This document shows positions 1 to 10,513 of a stretch of 64,000 nucleotides of DNA, one piece after another; positions within the stretch are counted from its first letter, which is position 1, and each line of letters opens with the position of its first letter. The DNA is taken from positions 1,488,001 to 1,552,000 of the forward strand of contig NZ_CP018616.1 of NCBI RefSeq assembly GCF_002849855.1, in the 5' to 3' direction. Below the pieces are notes generated by a model, which was not told the origin of the DNA, ran no database searches, and saw only the letters and a program-made list of their open reading frames with translations. The position numbers were made by a program, and so were the translations under genes. The stretch is from Vibrio azureus (GTDB lineage Bacteria > Pseudomonadota > Gammaproteobacteria > Enterobacterales > Vibrionaceae).

Positions 1-777
1 CAACTTAAATACGGTTTGCTCTTGAGGGGAAAGGATGCCTTTGACTCCGATTAACATCTGCTTATGACCTTTTTCTGGTCTCGCTTTGGAAGTCTTAAAC
101 CAATGATCCCAGATAGAAAGAAAAAAGCCAAAGTTTGAGTGGCTTTCGTTTATGTTGATTGAGTGGTGAATACGATGCATGTCAGGGGTAACGATAAACC
201 AGCGAAGTTTTTTATCGACTAAGCGTGCTATGCGACCGTTACTGTGATTAAACATCGCACTTACATTAAGCAGTATCTCAAAAATAATGATCGCAATCGG
301 GGAAACACCCAAAATAAAAATGGCCATGATTTTTAAAAATAAGGAAAGAATCATTTCAATTGGGTGAAAACGAATGGCGGTGGTAACGTCGACATCAAGG
401 TCACTGTGATGAACGCGATGAAGCTTCCATAAGTAAGGCACCATGTGAAACAAACGGTGCTGAGCATAAATAAGCAGATCAAGTAACAGCAAGCTTACCA
501 TTAGGTTAGCCCACCAGGGAACGGACAAATAATGCAACGCACCCCATTGGTTATCATCAGCAATCGTCGCAGCTTGTATAGTGGCTAATGGTACTAAGAG
601 CGCAATTAACGCACTATTGGTGGTAAGTAAGGAGAGATTATGAAACCAACGAAACCTGCGAGTTAATGTCAGTGTTCTTCTTGGGATTTTCTGTTCCCAT
701 ATTGCACACAGCATGAATACGGTAATAAAACAAATAAACCGTACCTCAGAAGCGTTATCGACCATATAATCTAACAA
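1..777 (-). CDS. Sterol desaturase / fatty acid hydroxylase family protein (3' end cut by window edge)
   Basis: Integral membrane di-iron hydroxylase of the fatty acid hydroxylase superfamily; the substrate cannot be told from sequence. Reading right to left, the frame stays open to base 1 with no stop, so the C-terminus is missing. The translated part has several hydrophobic segments and the family histidine clusters: HRLFH, then HRVHHS, and later MHRIHHS, which would bind the iron pair. The start is uncertain: a TTG at 777 sits 8 bases after AGGA, while an ATG at 765 lies further from it. No stop or downstream partner is visible. Family assignment is firm; the reaction (sterol, fatty acid or other lipid) is not. 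Confidence 0.85.
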   Translation of the reverse strand, partial: MLDYMVDNASEVRFICFITVFMLCAIWEQKIPRRTLTLTRRFRWFHNLSLLTTNSALIALLVPLATIQAATIADDNQWGALHYLSVPWWANLMVSLLLLDLLIYAQHRLFHMVPYLWKLHRVHHSDLDVDVTTAIRFHPIEMILSLFLKIMAIFILGVSPIAIIIFEILLNVSAMFNHSNGRIARLVDKKLRWFIVTPDMHRIHHSININESHSNFGFFLSIWDHWFKTSKARPEKGHKQMLIGVKGILSPQEQTVFKL

Positions 778-964
778 TGTCTTTTTCCTTTCCTTTTTCT
801 TTTAAGTAATACCTTTAGCAACTTACAACGGTTCACTTTGAGATAGCCTTAAAGCTTTTAAGTGGTCCTTTCCATGAAGTGCTCTTTACCGTCAAGTGGT
901 CTTGAGCTTATTTGGCTATACAAGTAGAATCTCGCTCTATTTTGCTATTGTTGACCGATTTCTA

Positions 965-1720
965 ATGAGAATCCACGCTTTTCACCGTTTATACCAGCAC
1001 CGTCAATCCATCTCAACTAAGTCTTTTAAAGCTCGTGGTTGTAAAGTTGTGAGATGCCCGTATTGCCAAGTATCACAGCAATACTGCTTATGTGCGCTAC
1101 AGCCTGATCTAACGACGGATGTCGCATGCTTACTACTGGTATCGGAAAACGAAGTGTTTAAGCCTAGTAATACAGGACGCTTAATTGCAGATGTAATTAG
1201 TGAATCCTATGTGTATCAGTGGAATCGAACCAACCCTGATAAGGAAATGTTAGATCTAATTAATAATCCGCGTTATCAGCCCGTAATTATTTTTCCTGCT
1301 GATTATGTTGATGACCCAGAACGTTTGTTATCTAGCTTAACAACTGAGCACACAAAGCATGAAGTGATGGGCAGAAAAAAATGGCTGTTTATTTTCATTG
1401 ATGGCAGTTGGCGAGAGGCGCGCAAAATCTTTCGACGCTCTGACTTTTTGCAGTCCTTACCCGTACTCTCTATCGCTCCCGAATTTGTCTCTGAATATAT
1501 AATGCGACGTTCCGATAATGAGCAGCACCTTTCAACAGCAGAAGTTGCTTCGCTGGTGTTGGAGCAAGCAGGAGAAGAAAAGGCATCGCAATGCTTACAA
1601 CTGTGGTTTGAAACCTTCCGTGAAACGTATATGTTAACTAAAACAAGGGTGAAAACCGATCCTTCTCGTCCTTGCTTAAAGAAATTTGAGCAATGGCTAA
1701 AAACCGAGAAGTCACTCTAA
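965..1720 (+). CDS. DTW-domain protein, probable tRNA-uridine aminocarboxypropyltransferase
   Basis: Likely transfers the 3-amino-3-carboxypropyl group of S-adenosylmethionine to a uridine of tRNA (acp3U), as known for DTW proteins such as TapT (YfiP). The N-terminus has a cysteine cluster (CPYCQVSQQYCLC) expected to bind zinc, and the centre has the signature DGSWREARK, a variant of the D-T-W motif with Ser in place of Thr. The C-terminus ends in a PSRPCLKKFEQWL segment typical of the family. I start it at the ATG at 965 (251 aa) because upstream codons back to 896 are not conserved-looking. It is a single gene, followed by nagK on the same strand with a gap of about 160 bases. Confidence 0.75.
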   Translation: MRIHAFHRLYQHRQSISTKSFKARGCKVVRCPYCQVSQQYCLCALQPDLTTDVACLLLVSENEVFKPSNTGRLIADVISESYVYQWNRTNPDKEMLDLINNPRYQPVIIFPADYVDDPERLLSSLTTEHTKHEVMGRKKWLFIFIDGSWREARKIFRRSDFLQSLPVLSIAPEFVSEYIMRRSDNEQHLSTAEVASLVLEQAGEEKASQCLQLWFETFRETYMLTKTRVKTDPSRPCLKKFEQWLKTEKSL

Positions 1721-1881
1721 GTAATAAACATAAGTGCTCAAACTGCGAGGCTTATTCACCATGACAAAGAGATAAATCAGAAACGGGTCACGGTATATCG
1801 ATGATCAGGTATGGATAATATCATTAATTCGACTCGAGGATGCTTGGTGAGAGTCAAAAGCGCAGTATAGGAGATAATTGC

Positions 1882-2796
1882 ATGTATTACGGTTTCGATG
1901 TTGGCGGCACGAAAATAGAATTTGGTGCATTTAACGATGAATTGGAACGTGTAGCCACTGAACGAGTTCCGACACCGACGAATGACTATAAATTGTTGGT
2001 CAATACCATTTCCGATCTAGTCGATAAGTACGATACAGAGTTTGGTTGTGAGGGCAGTATTGGACTTGGTCTGCCGGGAATGGAAGATGCTGACTCAGAG
2101 ACAGTTCTGACGGTTAACGTACCTGCTGCAAAGGGTAAGCCTCTTCGTGCCGATCTTGAAGCAAAAGTAGGGCGTGATGTCAAAATTGAAAACGACGCTA
2201 ATTGTTTTGCTTTATCAGAAGCGTGGGATGAAGAATTACAGCATGAGCCTTCTGTTTTAGGGTTGATACTTGGGACCGGCTTCGGTGGTGGGATTATCGT
2301 TGATGGTAAGGTATTTTCAGGTCGAAATCATGTGGCTGGTGAAGAAGGGCACACACGACTCCCTCTTGATGCTTGGTTCCATTTGGGAGAAGACGCGCCA
2401 CTCTTACCATGTGGGTGTGGGAAAAAAGGCTGTTTAGACAGTTATTTGTCTGGTCGAGGTTTTGAAGACTTATACACGCATTATTACAGCGAAGAGAAAA
2501 AAGCAGTCGATATCATCACCGCGTATAAAGTAGGTGAAGCAAATGCTGTCGAACATGTCGATCGCTTCATGGAATTGTTAGCGATTTGCTTGGCTAATGT
2601 TTTTACTGCCATGGACCCACATGTTGTCGTTCTGGGTGGTGGTTTATCAAACTTTGATCTGATTTATGATGAGATGCCCAAGCGTATTCCTAAACACCTC
2701 CTATCTGTCGCAAAATGCCCAACGATCATCAAAGCAAAGCATGGTGATTCTGGTGGTGTCCGTGGCGCCGCTTTCTTGAATATTAAACCATCGTAA
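1882..2796 (+). CDS. nagK: N-acetylglucosamine kinase (ROK family)
   Basis: Phosphorylates N-acetylglucosamine to GlcNAc-6-phosphate with ATP in the cytosol, feeding amino-sugar use and peptidoglycan recycling. The N-terminus carries the ATP-binding DVGGTK motif, the middle has the substrate loop [13 protein letters not shown], and the ROK zinc motif [17 protein letters not shown] lies near residue 180. The C-terminal phosphate loop VVLGGGLS is present. The ATG at 1882 is preceded by TAGGAGA and gives 304 aa, matching the E. coli enzyme length of 303. A hairpin follows the stop. Confidence 0.93.
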   Translation: MYYGFDVGGTKIEFGAFNDELERVATERVPTPTNDYKLLVNTISDLVDKYDTEFGCEGSIGLGLPGMEDADSETVLTVNVPAAKGKPLRADLEAKVGRDVKIENDANCFALSEAWDEELQHEPSVLGLILGTGFGGGIIVDGKVFSGRNHVAGEEGHTRLPLDAWFHLGEDAPLLPCGCGKKGCLDSYLSGRGFEDLYTHYYSEEKKAVDIITAYKVGEANAVEHVDRFMELLAICLANVFTAMDPHVVVLGGGLSNFDLIYDEMPKRIPKHLLSVAKCPTIIKAKHGDSGGVRGAAFLNIKPS

Positions 2797-2819
2797 TTTC
2801 ATACTCATATCATGTCCGG

Positions 2820-2859
2820 CTATCCCAGCGTATTAGCAAATAGTTAATACGCGGGATAG
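2820..2859 (+). terminator. Hairpin after nagK
   Basis: CTATCCC-A-GCGTATTA pairs with TAATACGC-GGGATAG (one bulge) around a 9-base loop. There is no clear U-run, so it may be a weak or Rho-dependent end or an mRNA-protecting hairpin. The rest of 2797-3105 shows no gene. Confidence 0.4.
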
Positions 2860-3105
2860 TGCATAAGTAAATTAGCTAAAGCACAAACCCATCAATGCCT
2901 TCCTCTTTCCTATCTGGCTTGCCTCTCTGGTAGAAATTCATTTTTAACTGAACTAATTGATATTAACTCCAATTGGTTACCGTGAAGTTTTATATTTACT
3001 TTTGGACTGATGTTTATCCAAGAGATATATCTAAGTAAGGGCGCTCGATCACCTTCGCAAAAAAGACTATTATGTGTGAAATTTCCATTGTATAGCTATT
3101 AATCT

Positions 3106-3435
3106 ATGTCTTTTCCTCCTTGCCCTAACTGTCAATCAGAATTTGTTTATCAAGACCAAAATGTATTAGTTTGTCCTGAGTGTGCTTATGAGTGGGACCC
3201 TTCTGAAATTGAAGAAAACATACAAGTTAAAGATGCCAATGGGACCTTGCTGAATGAGGGCGATAAAGTCACACTAGCCAAAGATTTAAAAGTAAAAGGC
3301 AGTTCTATTGTGCTGAAGATTGGCACCAAAGCTCTCATAAAGCGTATAAAGGACGGGAAGGATCATCAATTGGATTGTCGTGTCGACGGTGCGGGTGAGA
3401 TGTTAGTTACTGCTCAGTTTGTTAAAAAATCTTAA
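3106..3435 (+). CDS. yjdM: PhnA/YjdM family zinc-ribbon protein
   Basis: Small cytosolic protein (109 aa) once linked to alkylphosphonate use; its biochemical role is not settled. The N-terminus has a zinc ribbon with CPNC and CPEC pairs about 20 residues apart. The PhnA domain follows, with the GTLLNEGDKVTLAKDLKVKGSS segment and the DCRVDGAGEMLVTAQFVKK ending that match the family closely. Length is as usual for the family. It appears to be transcribed alone; a converging hairpin at 3539-3565 separates it from the opposite-strand gene. Confidence 0.9.
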   Translation: MSFPPCPNCQSEFVYQDQNVLVCPECAYEWDPSEIEENIQVKDANGTLLNEGDKVTLAKDLKVKGSSIVLKIGTKALIKRIKDGKDHQLDCRVDGAGEMLVTAQFVKKS

Positions 3436-3538
3436 GCACCCAATACAGCATAAATATTCCTAAGTGACAAGTTCCCAAGATTATTGCGCTGAACAAAGCA
3501 TTTTGAGGTTACTTAGATATAGATTCTACGAAAATAAA

Positions 3539-3565
3539 ACCCAAGCCGTTTAGATTGGCTTGGGT
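3539..3565 (-). terminator. Terminator of the DUF2960 gene
   Basis: ACCCAAGCC pairs with GGCTTGGGT around a 9-base loop. Read on the minus strand it is followed by TTTATTTTC, which fits a Rho-independent terminator for the gene ending at 3614. Confidence 0.75.
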
Positions 3566-3613
3566 TAGTACTTTACTTGGGTAAGACAAAGAACTGGAAA
3601 GTTTTGACTGTCG

Positions 3614-3880
3614 TTATTTGTCTTTTTTTCCAACACCTAAGTTTTCTTTTTGAGCGAGAGTGATCTTAGTAAAACCGAGCTTTCTGAAGTGGTTATCACG
3701 GTAATTCCTCACTGCTTTTGTATCCGATACCGCTTCAATTTGTTGCTCCATCTTTAAATAGGCAGAAATATCAATCCCTTCTGCTTCAGCTACCGCTTCA
3801 TGAATATTACGATGTTGCTGATAAGAAAACGTCAGTTCTTTGTCTTCATTTTTATACGTGTAAAGAATGGTACGAGCCAT
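3614..3880 (-). CDS. DUF2960 domain protein
   Basis: An 88-aa soluble, charged protein starting MARTILYTYKNED. It resembles the DUF2960 family, small proteins conserved in Vibrionaceae and relatives with no assigned function. No signal peptide, membrane segment or catalytic motif is visible. It is transcribed toward a strong terminator at 3539-3565 and is probably monocistronic. The family name is from recognition of the sequence type and should be taken as likely, not proven. Confidence 0.7.
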   Translation of the reverse strand: MARTILYTYKNEDKELTFSYQQHRNIHEAVAEAEGIDISAYLKMEQQIEAVSDTKAVRNYRDNHFRKLGFTKITLAQKENLGVGKKDK

Positions 3881-4037
3881 AGCAGTCTCTCTGGATAAAG
3901 TTTGATAAATCTATGAAAGCCAGATGGAACTGACTTCAAAATACGATACCCAAGTGATATCAAGACACTCAAAAAGGGCGAACGTCTTGAGGTCACTTTG
4001 GTATAACGTTAGATTTTGCCTTGAAGAGAGAGAATTG

Positions 4038-4586
4038 TCACGCTTTACAAGTGCTGTGTTGTTGGTTGAATTTTTCAATAAACTGCATAACAAATCGCGC
4101 AATTGCGTCAATATCATTGATATTCATGTGAGGGAGGGGGGTATCAAGTCGGTTGCTATCGGAAGCAATGGCGATGATGTTGTCATCGAAAAGATACAAC
4201 CATGGTTTACCTACTTGTTCGCGATGAAGTTCTATTTTGGGAAAAGCAAGATTCTTACAGCCTTCAACCAAAATCGCATCGAGAGAGCTTTGATCGAAAG
4301 ACTCTAATAGATGATAAAAGCTTGTCTCAGCATTGGGGGTTTCCGTCATTAACACATGACGATAACGGGAAGCAATTAACATTTGAGAGGCCCCCGCTTT
4401 TCTCAAGCGATAGCTATCTTTTCCTGGTTGATCAACATCAAAGTCATGGTGAGCATGTTTTAACATCCCAATACGTAACCCTGACTGTGTTAATTTGGGT
4501 AAGAGTGCCTCAAGTAAGGTGGTTTTTCCGGTGCCAGAATAGGCGGCAAACCCCAAGATTGGTATTTTAATGTGTTTTGAGTTCAT
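4038..4586 (-). CDS. mobB: Molybdopterin-guanine dinucleotide biosynthesis adaptor protein MobB
   Basis: GTP-binding helper of MobA in forming the guanine dinucleotide form of the molybdenum cofactor. The P-loop is [13 protein letters not shown] near residue 15, followed by the conserved [24 protein letters not shown] segment and the [17 protein letters not shown] motif. Length 182 aa is normal. Its start overlaps the end of mobA by 20 bases, so the two are translationally coupled in an operon read right to left. Confidence 0.93.
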   Translation of the reverse strand: MNSKHIKIPILGFAAYSGTGKTTLLEALLPKLTQSGLRIGMLKHAHHDFDVDQPGKDSYRLRKAGASQMLIASRYRHVLMTETPNAETSFYHLLESFDQSSLDAILVEGCKNLAFPKIELHREQVGKPWLYLFDDNIIAIASDSNRLDTPLPHMNINDIDAIARFVMQFIEKFNQQHSTCKA

Positions 4587-5169
4587 AAGAGTTATCCAAT
4601 ATCGCGAGCTCTTCTGGTGTATTTAAATTGATAAAGTTTCGTGGTGAATCGCTAAAGTCAACATAATGGGTATTACACTCCGTATAAAGGCGAGTGATTT
4701 TTCTTTCCCCGCGTAGCAAGAAGGCATTGATCTGGGGAAGGATACGCTTGTGCATAAGCGTAAATACCGGTTGTGGGTATTGGCCATCGTGCGCCACAAC
4801 GATATCGACGTTTTCGTTAGCGGCCTGACAAAATCGAGTAACAAGGTAAGGTGAAATAAAAGGGCAATCACAGGGTACAAAGCCAACCCAATCGGTTGTC
4901 GCATAGTTCAACCCTGACTGGAAACCACTGACAGGTCCCAGAAAGCCTTCTGTTTTATCACTGAACACAACAGCAAACTTTTGGTATGACTCTAGGTTTC
5001 GGTTAGCATTAATAAATAAATTAGAAGTCTGATTAGACAAGCGTTTGACTACGTGTTCGATTAAAGGCTTATCAAAGAATTCGATTAATCCTTTATCTCT
5101 TCCTCCCATTCTACTGGCCTGTCCGCCAGCTAATATAACCCAGCTTGTTTCATTTGGTATAATCATCAT
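4567..5169 (-). CDS. mobA: Molybdenum cofactor guanylyltransferase MobA
   Basis: Transfers GMP from GTP to molybdopterin, making the MGD cofactor used by nitrate, TMAO and DMSO reductases. The nucleotide-binding signature [16 protein letters not shown] lies near residue 14, and the metal-binding stretch [11 protein letters not shown] is in the middle, both as expected. The protein is 200 aa, close to the E. coli length. It is the first gene of mobA-mobB and overlaps mobB by 20 bases. Confidence 0.94.
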   Translation of the reverse strand: MMIIPNETSWVILAGGQASRMGGRDKGLIEFFDKPLIEHVVKRLSNQTSNLFINANRNLESYQKFAVVFSDKTEGFLGPVSGFQSGLNYATTDWVGFVPCDCPFISPYLVTRFCQAANENVDIVVAHDGQYPQPVFTLMHKRILPQINAFLLRGERKITRLYTECNTHYVDFSDSPRNFINLNTPEELAILDNSYELKTH

Positions 5170-5336
5170 TCTCGTTGGAGTTTATTTTAACTAGAAAGGT
5201 GATTGTGAGTGTTTCACATCACTTTAAATCAAGCACTTGTCGTTACTTGCATATTACAATCTTTACATTTCACCCTAGCACAGACTTAACCATGATAATT
5301 TGAGCTTGATTAACTTTTTACTGGGTATATACAGAA

Positions 5337-6215
5337 TTACTCTGAATGTAGGGCAATTTTAGGAGGATGAATGCCATGTTTTTTAAATTCTTTCATCACT
5401 CTGAGCGTAATATCCGTTTCAAACAACTTTTCATACACAGTATCAACGACGTAAGCTTTACAAGTGAGTTGAATCGCCAAGTAATTATCAGTGATAGTCT
5501 GTTTAACAAGGACAGTTACAGGTTTGGGAAGGTGGACATAACGACTGGATGAAGCTGCTTCTTGGATAAGATCACGCGCTAGCGGAATATCCTCATTAAT
5601 GCTGACATAAAAAGGGATGACGACCTGCATATCGAGCTCACCATAGTTACCACTGATAACGACTTCACTGAGAAACTTATTGTTTGGAATTGTAATGATA
5701 TCATCGGTTAGGGTTCTCATTCGGACAGAGCGGAGCCCAATCGTAATAATATCACCATAATGACCATCAAAAGTGACACGGTCACCGACTTGGAAGGGCC
5801 TATCGACCATCACGGTCATCCCTGCAATAAACGATGCCGCGAGATCTTTGAGCGCGAAGCCGACAGAAACGGCAAGAGTGCCACCGATTAACGCAAGTAT
5901 TTGGTCATTAATTCGAAAACTCATCATAAAGACAATCGATCCCGCAGTGAGATAGATAAAAAACTGGAGAAAAGACTGCAGCTTTTGCAAAATCATCCGA
6001 TACTGAACAAATTGGCTTCCTACTCGTTCAACAAGAGAATGGATAAACTTGAGTAACAACCAAGTACAGAGCACAACAATCATAGAAAAAAAGACACCAC
6101 TCCAGCGAATCATGCTGGCAAATTGTTGAATATTATCAACGTTGGTGGAGTCTTCAGCCGCGAAAGCAGGGCTATAAGCTAGCAACATAAATATAAGATA
6201 AAGCAGCGTTTTCAT
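5337..6215 (-). CDS. MscS-family mechanosensitive channel protein
   Basis: Probable inner-membrane channel opened by membrane tension. The chosen ATG at 6215 gives a signal-like N-terminus (MKTLLYLIFMLLAYSPAFA, then AEDS). Transmembrane segments follow near residues 35-55, 75-100 and 105-130. The last one, with GGTLAVSVGFALKDLAASF, corresponds to the pore-lining helix, and it is followed by the soluble beta domain with RPFQVGDRV and RTLTDDIITIPN. At 292 aa it is MscS-sized. The gene starts 2 bases after the stop of the upstream ATPase gene, so the two form an operon and probably work together. Whether it is a genuine tension valve or a gated partner of the ATPase is open. Confidence 0.88.
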   Translation of the reverse strand: MKTLLYLIFMLLAYSPAFAAEDSTNVDNIQQFASMIRWSGVFFSMIVVLCTWLLLKFIHSLVERVGSQFVQYRMILQKLQSFLQFFIYLTAGSIVFMMSFRINDQILALIGGTLAVSVGFALKDLAASFIAGMTVMVDRPFQVGDRVTFDGHYGDIITIGLRSVRMRTLTDDIITIPNNKFLSEVVISGNYGELDMQVVIPFYVSINEDIPLARDLIQEAASSSRYVHLPKPVTVLVKQTITDNYLAIQLTCKAYVVDTVYEKLFETDITLRVMKEFKKHGIHPPKIALHSE

Positions 6216-6217
6216 CG

Positions 6218-8563
6218 TTATTTCACCAATAAATGTTGACGGTCGAGGACATTGGTTATGTGACGGAACCAATGGTCGGACACTCTGGCTTTGTCTTTAT
6301 TCCATTCAATAAAGCCTCGACTTTGAAAATAGCGAAGTGTGCCAATGACTTCAGCAACACTTAATTGAGTGCATTCTGATAACTCTTCAGGAGAAGCTAC
6401 TTCCAATTGCACAATTGAGCGTAAAACTGCCAACATCGGCTTGGGCATTTTTTCCAGTTCTTGAGATTCTGGCGCATGAAAAAGGCGAACGACCACCTCT
6501 TGGGTCTCTTTGTCTTGCCGTAAAGACAGTCGAAAGAAACGCAGGGCAACAGTGGGGTTACCATCTGAGTAATGCCATAAAATTCGATAAAAGCCTTGCT
6601 TGGCACGTTCTTCTTCGGTGATGTCTTCCTGAGCCCATTGTTTGGGGACCACTAAACCAACAAAACTCAGTTGATGCGTTTGCTCTTGATTAATGCGGGA
6701 GTCGAATAGGTCAGCAAGCTGCTTTTCATTCCACTTAGGCATCACGGAGATCCAATCGAACAATAAACGCTCCCCACGAGCTCTATCAACAAAACGCCAA
6801 CTGGATTTTTCAATCGCAATAATCACCCGATGATTTAGTTTTGAACGTCGTAAAAGATTTGTCAGTTTTATCAAACTTTCTAGACCACCTACTGTGGGTT
6901 TAACCAGCCGCTGAGCATTATCAACGGCGATTAAGTAGACGGTGTCGCTTTCGCGTAAAAAAGATAAGATTTGTTGTTCAGTCACATTTTCCGCAAGGCC
7001 GAGTGCAGCTGCAAGGTCGGTAATAAAATCGTTGTAACCACCATGAGTGCAATTTAAATATATCGGTTCTGCATTCTTTACTTTACCTAACAGTGTGTGC
7101 AGGAAAGTGGTGGTACCGATACCACGTTCGCCAGTTACGACACAAACCGCGGGTCCATCGGTTAAAACGTACTTAGAGATTTGTTTTATCTCATCTGCAG
7201 CATAGCTAACCAAAGTGCTGTTCGGATGACCCGGTTGGATATAATCAAAAGTTCTCTCTCCACGAATACGAACAAGTGTTGCATCATTTCCTTTGGTATT
7301 GGTTTGCTTTGAAACTTCTATTCTGAATAAGTAAGCGAGGGCTTGACTGAATAAAGTGTATTTAGAGAGTAGGGTAATTAGACGATATTTGAGTTGAGTA
7401 AATAAAAGCCAAACTGCAGTGATTGCAGTACAAAATAAACTGATGAAAAACCGCTTTTTATGCGCTTGTGCCCAAGAAACAAGAGCAGGTTGCTCTACAA
7501 CTTTATCTGCAGCTTGAAACACCGTCTCACGCCAAAGGCGCAATACGGCCAGAGTGATGAGCACAAACCAGACAAACACCACACTGGAAATCCATGAATA
7601 AATAGTGCCTTTTCCAAGTGTTTGCATTGATATCTGTAGTATCACACCCGCAATAATGATACTCCATATATATCGACGTATAGTGATAAGGCATAATTTT
7701 AACGTTTTAGGGCCAGCGCCACGAACGTTTCTCGCCGTAAACTCAAGGATGATATTAATGATTATGGCCCCACCTAGTATCCACCAGGTAAAAATCTCGA
7801 AAATAGATAAATGTTGTAAGCTAGGTAATTGAGACAAAACTCGTATGCTCAATATTAATGCGATTAGCCAAGCTATGGCCTTATTCGCTCGACAGATATA
7901 CCAAACTAGTCGAACCCAAACTGGAGGGCTAATGACTTCGTTAAGATGCCTTTGACGAAATAAATCCGTCATGCGCTTACTGTTGCTTAGCCACCAAAAT
8001 AAAATCGCAAAGATGAACAATACTTTCACGCTTGACCAGATGACTGGAATAGGGGAAATGACCATCTGTTGACCAAGAAGCTTAAAAGAGCGAATTTGAA
8101 ATAAAATCAGATATTCGAAATTCAATCGAGTCTGGTACCACTCCTGTTTAAATTGCGTTACTCCCAATGGCCCAAACCCTGTTAATCGTTCTCTTGTTTG
8201 TGCAGTTGCGAAAGTAAGCAGCTTTTCTTTGCTTCTACTTAAGCTGTTTATGGTCAAATATCTTAACTGTATGGTTTGCCAGTCTTGCTCATTATTGACA
8301 TTGTGATAATGAGATAGCTGTTTGCTAAATGCTTCAGTTTGTTTTTGCAGCTGTTCGATAACAATGCGAAGTAAATGATTCACCGTTTGTTGATCTTGCG
8401 GTGATATAAAGGCAAGTTCGGGTAAGTCAGTGACTTTTTGTGCAATATCCTGAGCAATAGGAAGGGGCTGTGGTTTGTATTGAAACTCATAGTCCTCCAT
8501 AGCTTGAGTGGGAGGGATAAACATTAATAGCACCCAAAACAAAGCGTGTGTTGCGAACGGCAT
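6218..8563 (-). CDS. Membrane-anchored P-loop ATPase coupled to an MscS-like channel
   Basis: A 781-aa protein of unassigned function. It begins with a signal-like hydrophobic stretch ending PTQA. A predicted periplasmic helical region follows, then a cluster of hydrophobic segments between about residues 175 and 405. The C-terminal half is a cytosolic AAA/NTPase-like domain: a Walker-A-like GERGIGTTTFLH near residue 477 (Thr where Lys is usual), a Walker-B-like YLIAVDNAQRL near 546, and a sensor-like IIAIEKSSWRFVD. The C-terminus resembles a winged helix (LSVAEVIGTLRYFQSRGFIEW). It is directly upstream of and 2 bases from an MscS gene, suggesting energy-dependent control of the channel. The missing Walker Lys means ATP hydrolysis is not assured. 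Confidence 0.7.
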   Translation of the reverse strand: MPFATHALFWVLLMFIPPTQAMEDYEFQYKPQPLPIAQDIAQKVTDLPELAFISPQDQQTVNHLLRIVIEQLQKQTEAFSKQLSHYHNVNNEQDWQTIQLRYLTINSLSRSKEKLLTFATAQTRERLTGFGPLGVTQFKQEWYQTRLNFEYLILFQIRSFKLLGQQMVISPIPVIWSSVKVLFIFAILFWWLSNSKRMTDLFRQRHLNEVISPPVWVRLVWYICRANKAIAWLIALILSIRVLSQLPSLQHLSIFEIFTWWILGGAIIINIILEFTARNVRGAGPKTLKLCLITIRRYIWSIIIAGVILQISMQTLGKGTIYSWISSVVFVWFVLITLAVLRLWRETVFQAADKVVEQPALVSWAQAHKKRFFISLFCTAITAVWLLFTQLKYRLITLLSKYTLFSQALAYLFRIEVSKQTNTKGNDATLVRIRGERTFDYIQPGHPNSTLVSYAADEIKQISKYVLTDGPAVCVVTGERGIGTTTFLHTLLGKVKNAEPIYLNCTHGGYNDFITDLAAALGLAENVTEQQILSFLRESDTVYLIAVDNAQRLVKPTVGGLESLIKLTNLLRRSKLNHRVIIAIEKSSWRFVDRARGERLLFDWISVMPKWNEKQLADLFDSRINQEQTHQLSFVGLVVPKQWAQEDITEEERAKQGFYRILWHYSDGNPTVALRFFRLSLRQDKETQEVVVRLFHAPESQELEKMPKPMLAVLRSIVQLEVASPEELSECTQLSVAEVIGTLRYFQSRGFIEWNKDKARVSDHWFRHITNVLDRQHLLVK

Positions 8564-8836
8564 AAAATCCTCTTTAAACTTAAACGCTTATCGAGAGTGT
8601 AGTTGCTTTATGATGATATGCTAATTTCGTCATGTCACCTTGAAATGAACTTTGGACTAAGCTAAGAACTCAAAGTTTTACTAATACGCTCATTTTTCAG
8701 AATAAAAGTGTTCTAATTCTGTACGATACTCGTCGCTGGGTACAAATTCATAAAAACAAAGCTTGAAGTGTGAAGCCTTAAGCAGTAACGTGACGCGAAT
8801 TTTCTCAATAAACTCAACATTGCTAAGGTAAAGGTT

Positions 8837-10423
8837 TTGATTTCCACAGCGAATATTACTCAACAATTTGGCGCAAAGCCGCTATTTGAAAACATCTCAG
8901 TCAAGTTCGGAGAGGGCAATCGCTACGGCTTAATTGGAGCGAACGGTTGTGGTAAATCCACCTTTATGAAAATACTCAGTGGTGAGCTTGATCCAAGCGG
9001 TGGTAACGTGAGCTACGACCCGAACGAGCGTGTTGCCAAACTTAATCAGGATCAATTCGCTTATGAAGAATATACCGTTATCGATACGGTTATCATGGGT
9101 CATAAAGAGCTTTGGCAAGTAAAGCAGGAACGCGACCGTATTTACTCTCTTGCTGAAATGAGCGAAGAAGATGGCATGAAGGTTGCCGATCTTGAAGTGC
9201 AATTCGCAGAAATGGATGGCTACATGGCAGAAGCGAAAGCAGGTGAACTATTACTTGCTGTCGGTATCCCGCTGGAGCAACACTTTGGTTTGATGAGTGA
9301 AGTGGCACCGGGCTGGAAACTGCGTGTCCTTCTTGCACAGGTACTATTTGCTGACCCAGATATCATGCTACTTGATGAACCAACCAACAACTTGGACATG
9401 GATACGATTCATTGGTTGGAAGAAACGCTTAACGCGCGTAACTGTACAATGATCATTATTTCGCACGATCGCCACTTCTTAAACTCAGTATGTACTCATA
9501 TGGCTGACTTAGATTATGGTGAGTTACGTGTGTATCCAGGTAACTACGACGAGTATATGACCGCTGCATCTCAAGCTCGTGAGCGTTTACTCAATGATAA
9601 TGCGAAGAAGAAAGCACAAATCGCTGAATTACAAACGTTCGTTGCTCGTTTCTCAGCGAACGCATCTAAAGCGAAACAAGCTACCTCGCGTGCAAAACAA
9701 ATTGATAAGATCAAACTGGATGAAGTCAAAGCCTCAAGCCGTCAAAGCCCATTTATTCGCTTCGAGCAATCGAAAGAGCTTTTCCGTAATGCATTGGTGG
9801 TTGAAAATCTGACTCAAGGCTTTGAGGACGATTTATTCAGTGATTTTAGTGCGATTTTTGAAGTTGGTGAACGTGTTGCCATCATCGGTGAAAACGGTGT
9901 CGGTAAAACAACATTCTTAAATACTTTGGCTGGTGAACTAGAGCCTCGTAACGGTGAATTTAAGTGGTCGGAAAATGCTAACATCGGCTACTATGCTCAA
10001 GATCATGCGCATGACTTTTCACAAGACCTTAACCTTACAGAATGGATGGGGCAATGGAGACAAGAAGGCGATGATGAGCAAGCTGTCCGTGGATTTTTAG
10101 GTCGCATGTTATTTGGTCAAGACGATATTAAAAAATCGGTCAAAGTATTGTCTGGTGGAGAGCAGGGTAGAATGCTGCTTGGTAAGCTGATGATGCACAA
10201 ACCTAACATGTTGTTAATGGATGAACCGACTAACCACATGGATATGGAGTCGATTGAGGCATTGAATACGGCGCTTGAACAATACAAAGGGACCTTATTC
10301 TTTGTTTCTCATGACCGTGTTTTTGTTGACTCTTTGGCGACTCGAATTATCGAAATTCGTGATGGTAAAATTACCGATTTCAAAGGCACTTACGACGAGT
10401 TTTTGAAGACAAGAGATGCCTAG
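8837..10423 (+). CDS. ybiT: ABC-F family ATPase YbiT
   Basis: Cytosolic tandem ABC protein without membrane domains, of the ribosome-associated ABC-F class that relieves stalled or slowed translation. It closely matches E. coli YbiT along its whole length. Both nucleotide-binding domains have Walker A (GANGCGKST near 35; GENGVGKTT near 350) and Walker B ([24 protein letters not shown]), and the charged linker with [10 protein letters not shown] lies between them. It starts with TTG at 8837 just after AAGG, as the family alignment requires ([12 protein letters not shown]). A strong terminator follows. Confidence 0.93.
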   Translation: MISTANITQQFGAKPLFENISVKFGEGNRYGLIGANGCGKSTFMKILSGELDPSGGNVSYDPNERVAKLNQDQFAYEEYTVIDTVIMGHKELWQVKQERDRIYSLAEMSEEDGMKVADLEVQFAEMDGYMAEAKAGELLLAVGIPLEQHFGLMSEVAPGWKLRVLLAQVLFADPDIMLLDEPTNNLDMDTIHWLEETLNARNCTMIIISHDRHFLNSVCTHMADLDYGELRVYPGNYDEYMTAASQARERLLNDNAKKKAQIAELQTFVARFSANASKAKQATSRAKQIDKIKLDEVKASSRQSPFIRFEQSKELFRNALVVENLTQGFEDDLFSDFSAIFEVGERVAIIGENGVGKTTFLNTLAGELEPRNGEFKWSENANIGYYAQDHAHDFSQDLNLTEWMGQWRQEGDDEQAVRGFLGRMLFGQDDIKKSVKVLSGGEQGRMLLGKLMMHKPNMLLMDEPTNHMDMESIEALNTALEQYKGTLFFVSHDRVFVDSLATRIIEIRDGKITDFKGTYDEFLKTRDA

Positions 10424-10432
10424 TTAAGTATA

Positions 10433-10458
10433 AAGGGAAGCATGTTGCTTCCCTTTTT
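10433..10458 (+). terminator. Terminator of ybiT
   Basis: AAGGGAAGCA pairs with TGCTTCCCTT around a 3-base loop and runs into T residues. The reverse strand begins with AAAAAGGG, so it may also serve the converging chemoreceptor gene. Confidence 0.85.
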
Positions 10459-10513
10459 ACGACATCGTATTTTTTGATAACATCGTACTCAAGTGAAGAC
10501 GGGTCTCACAAGC

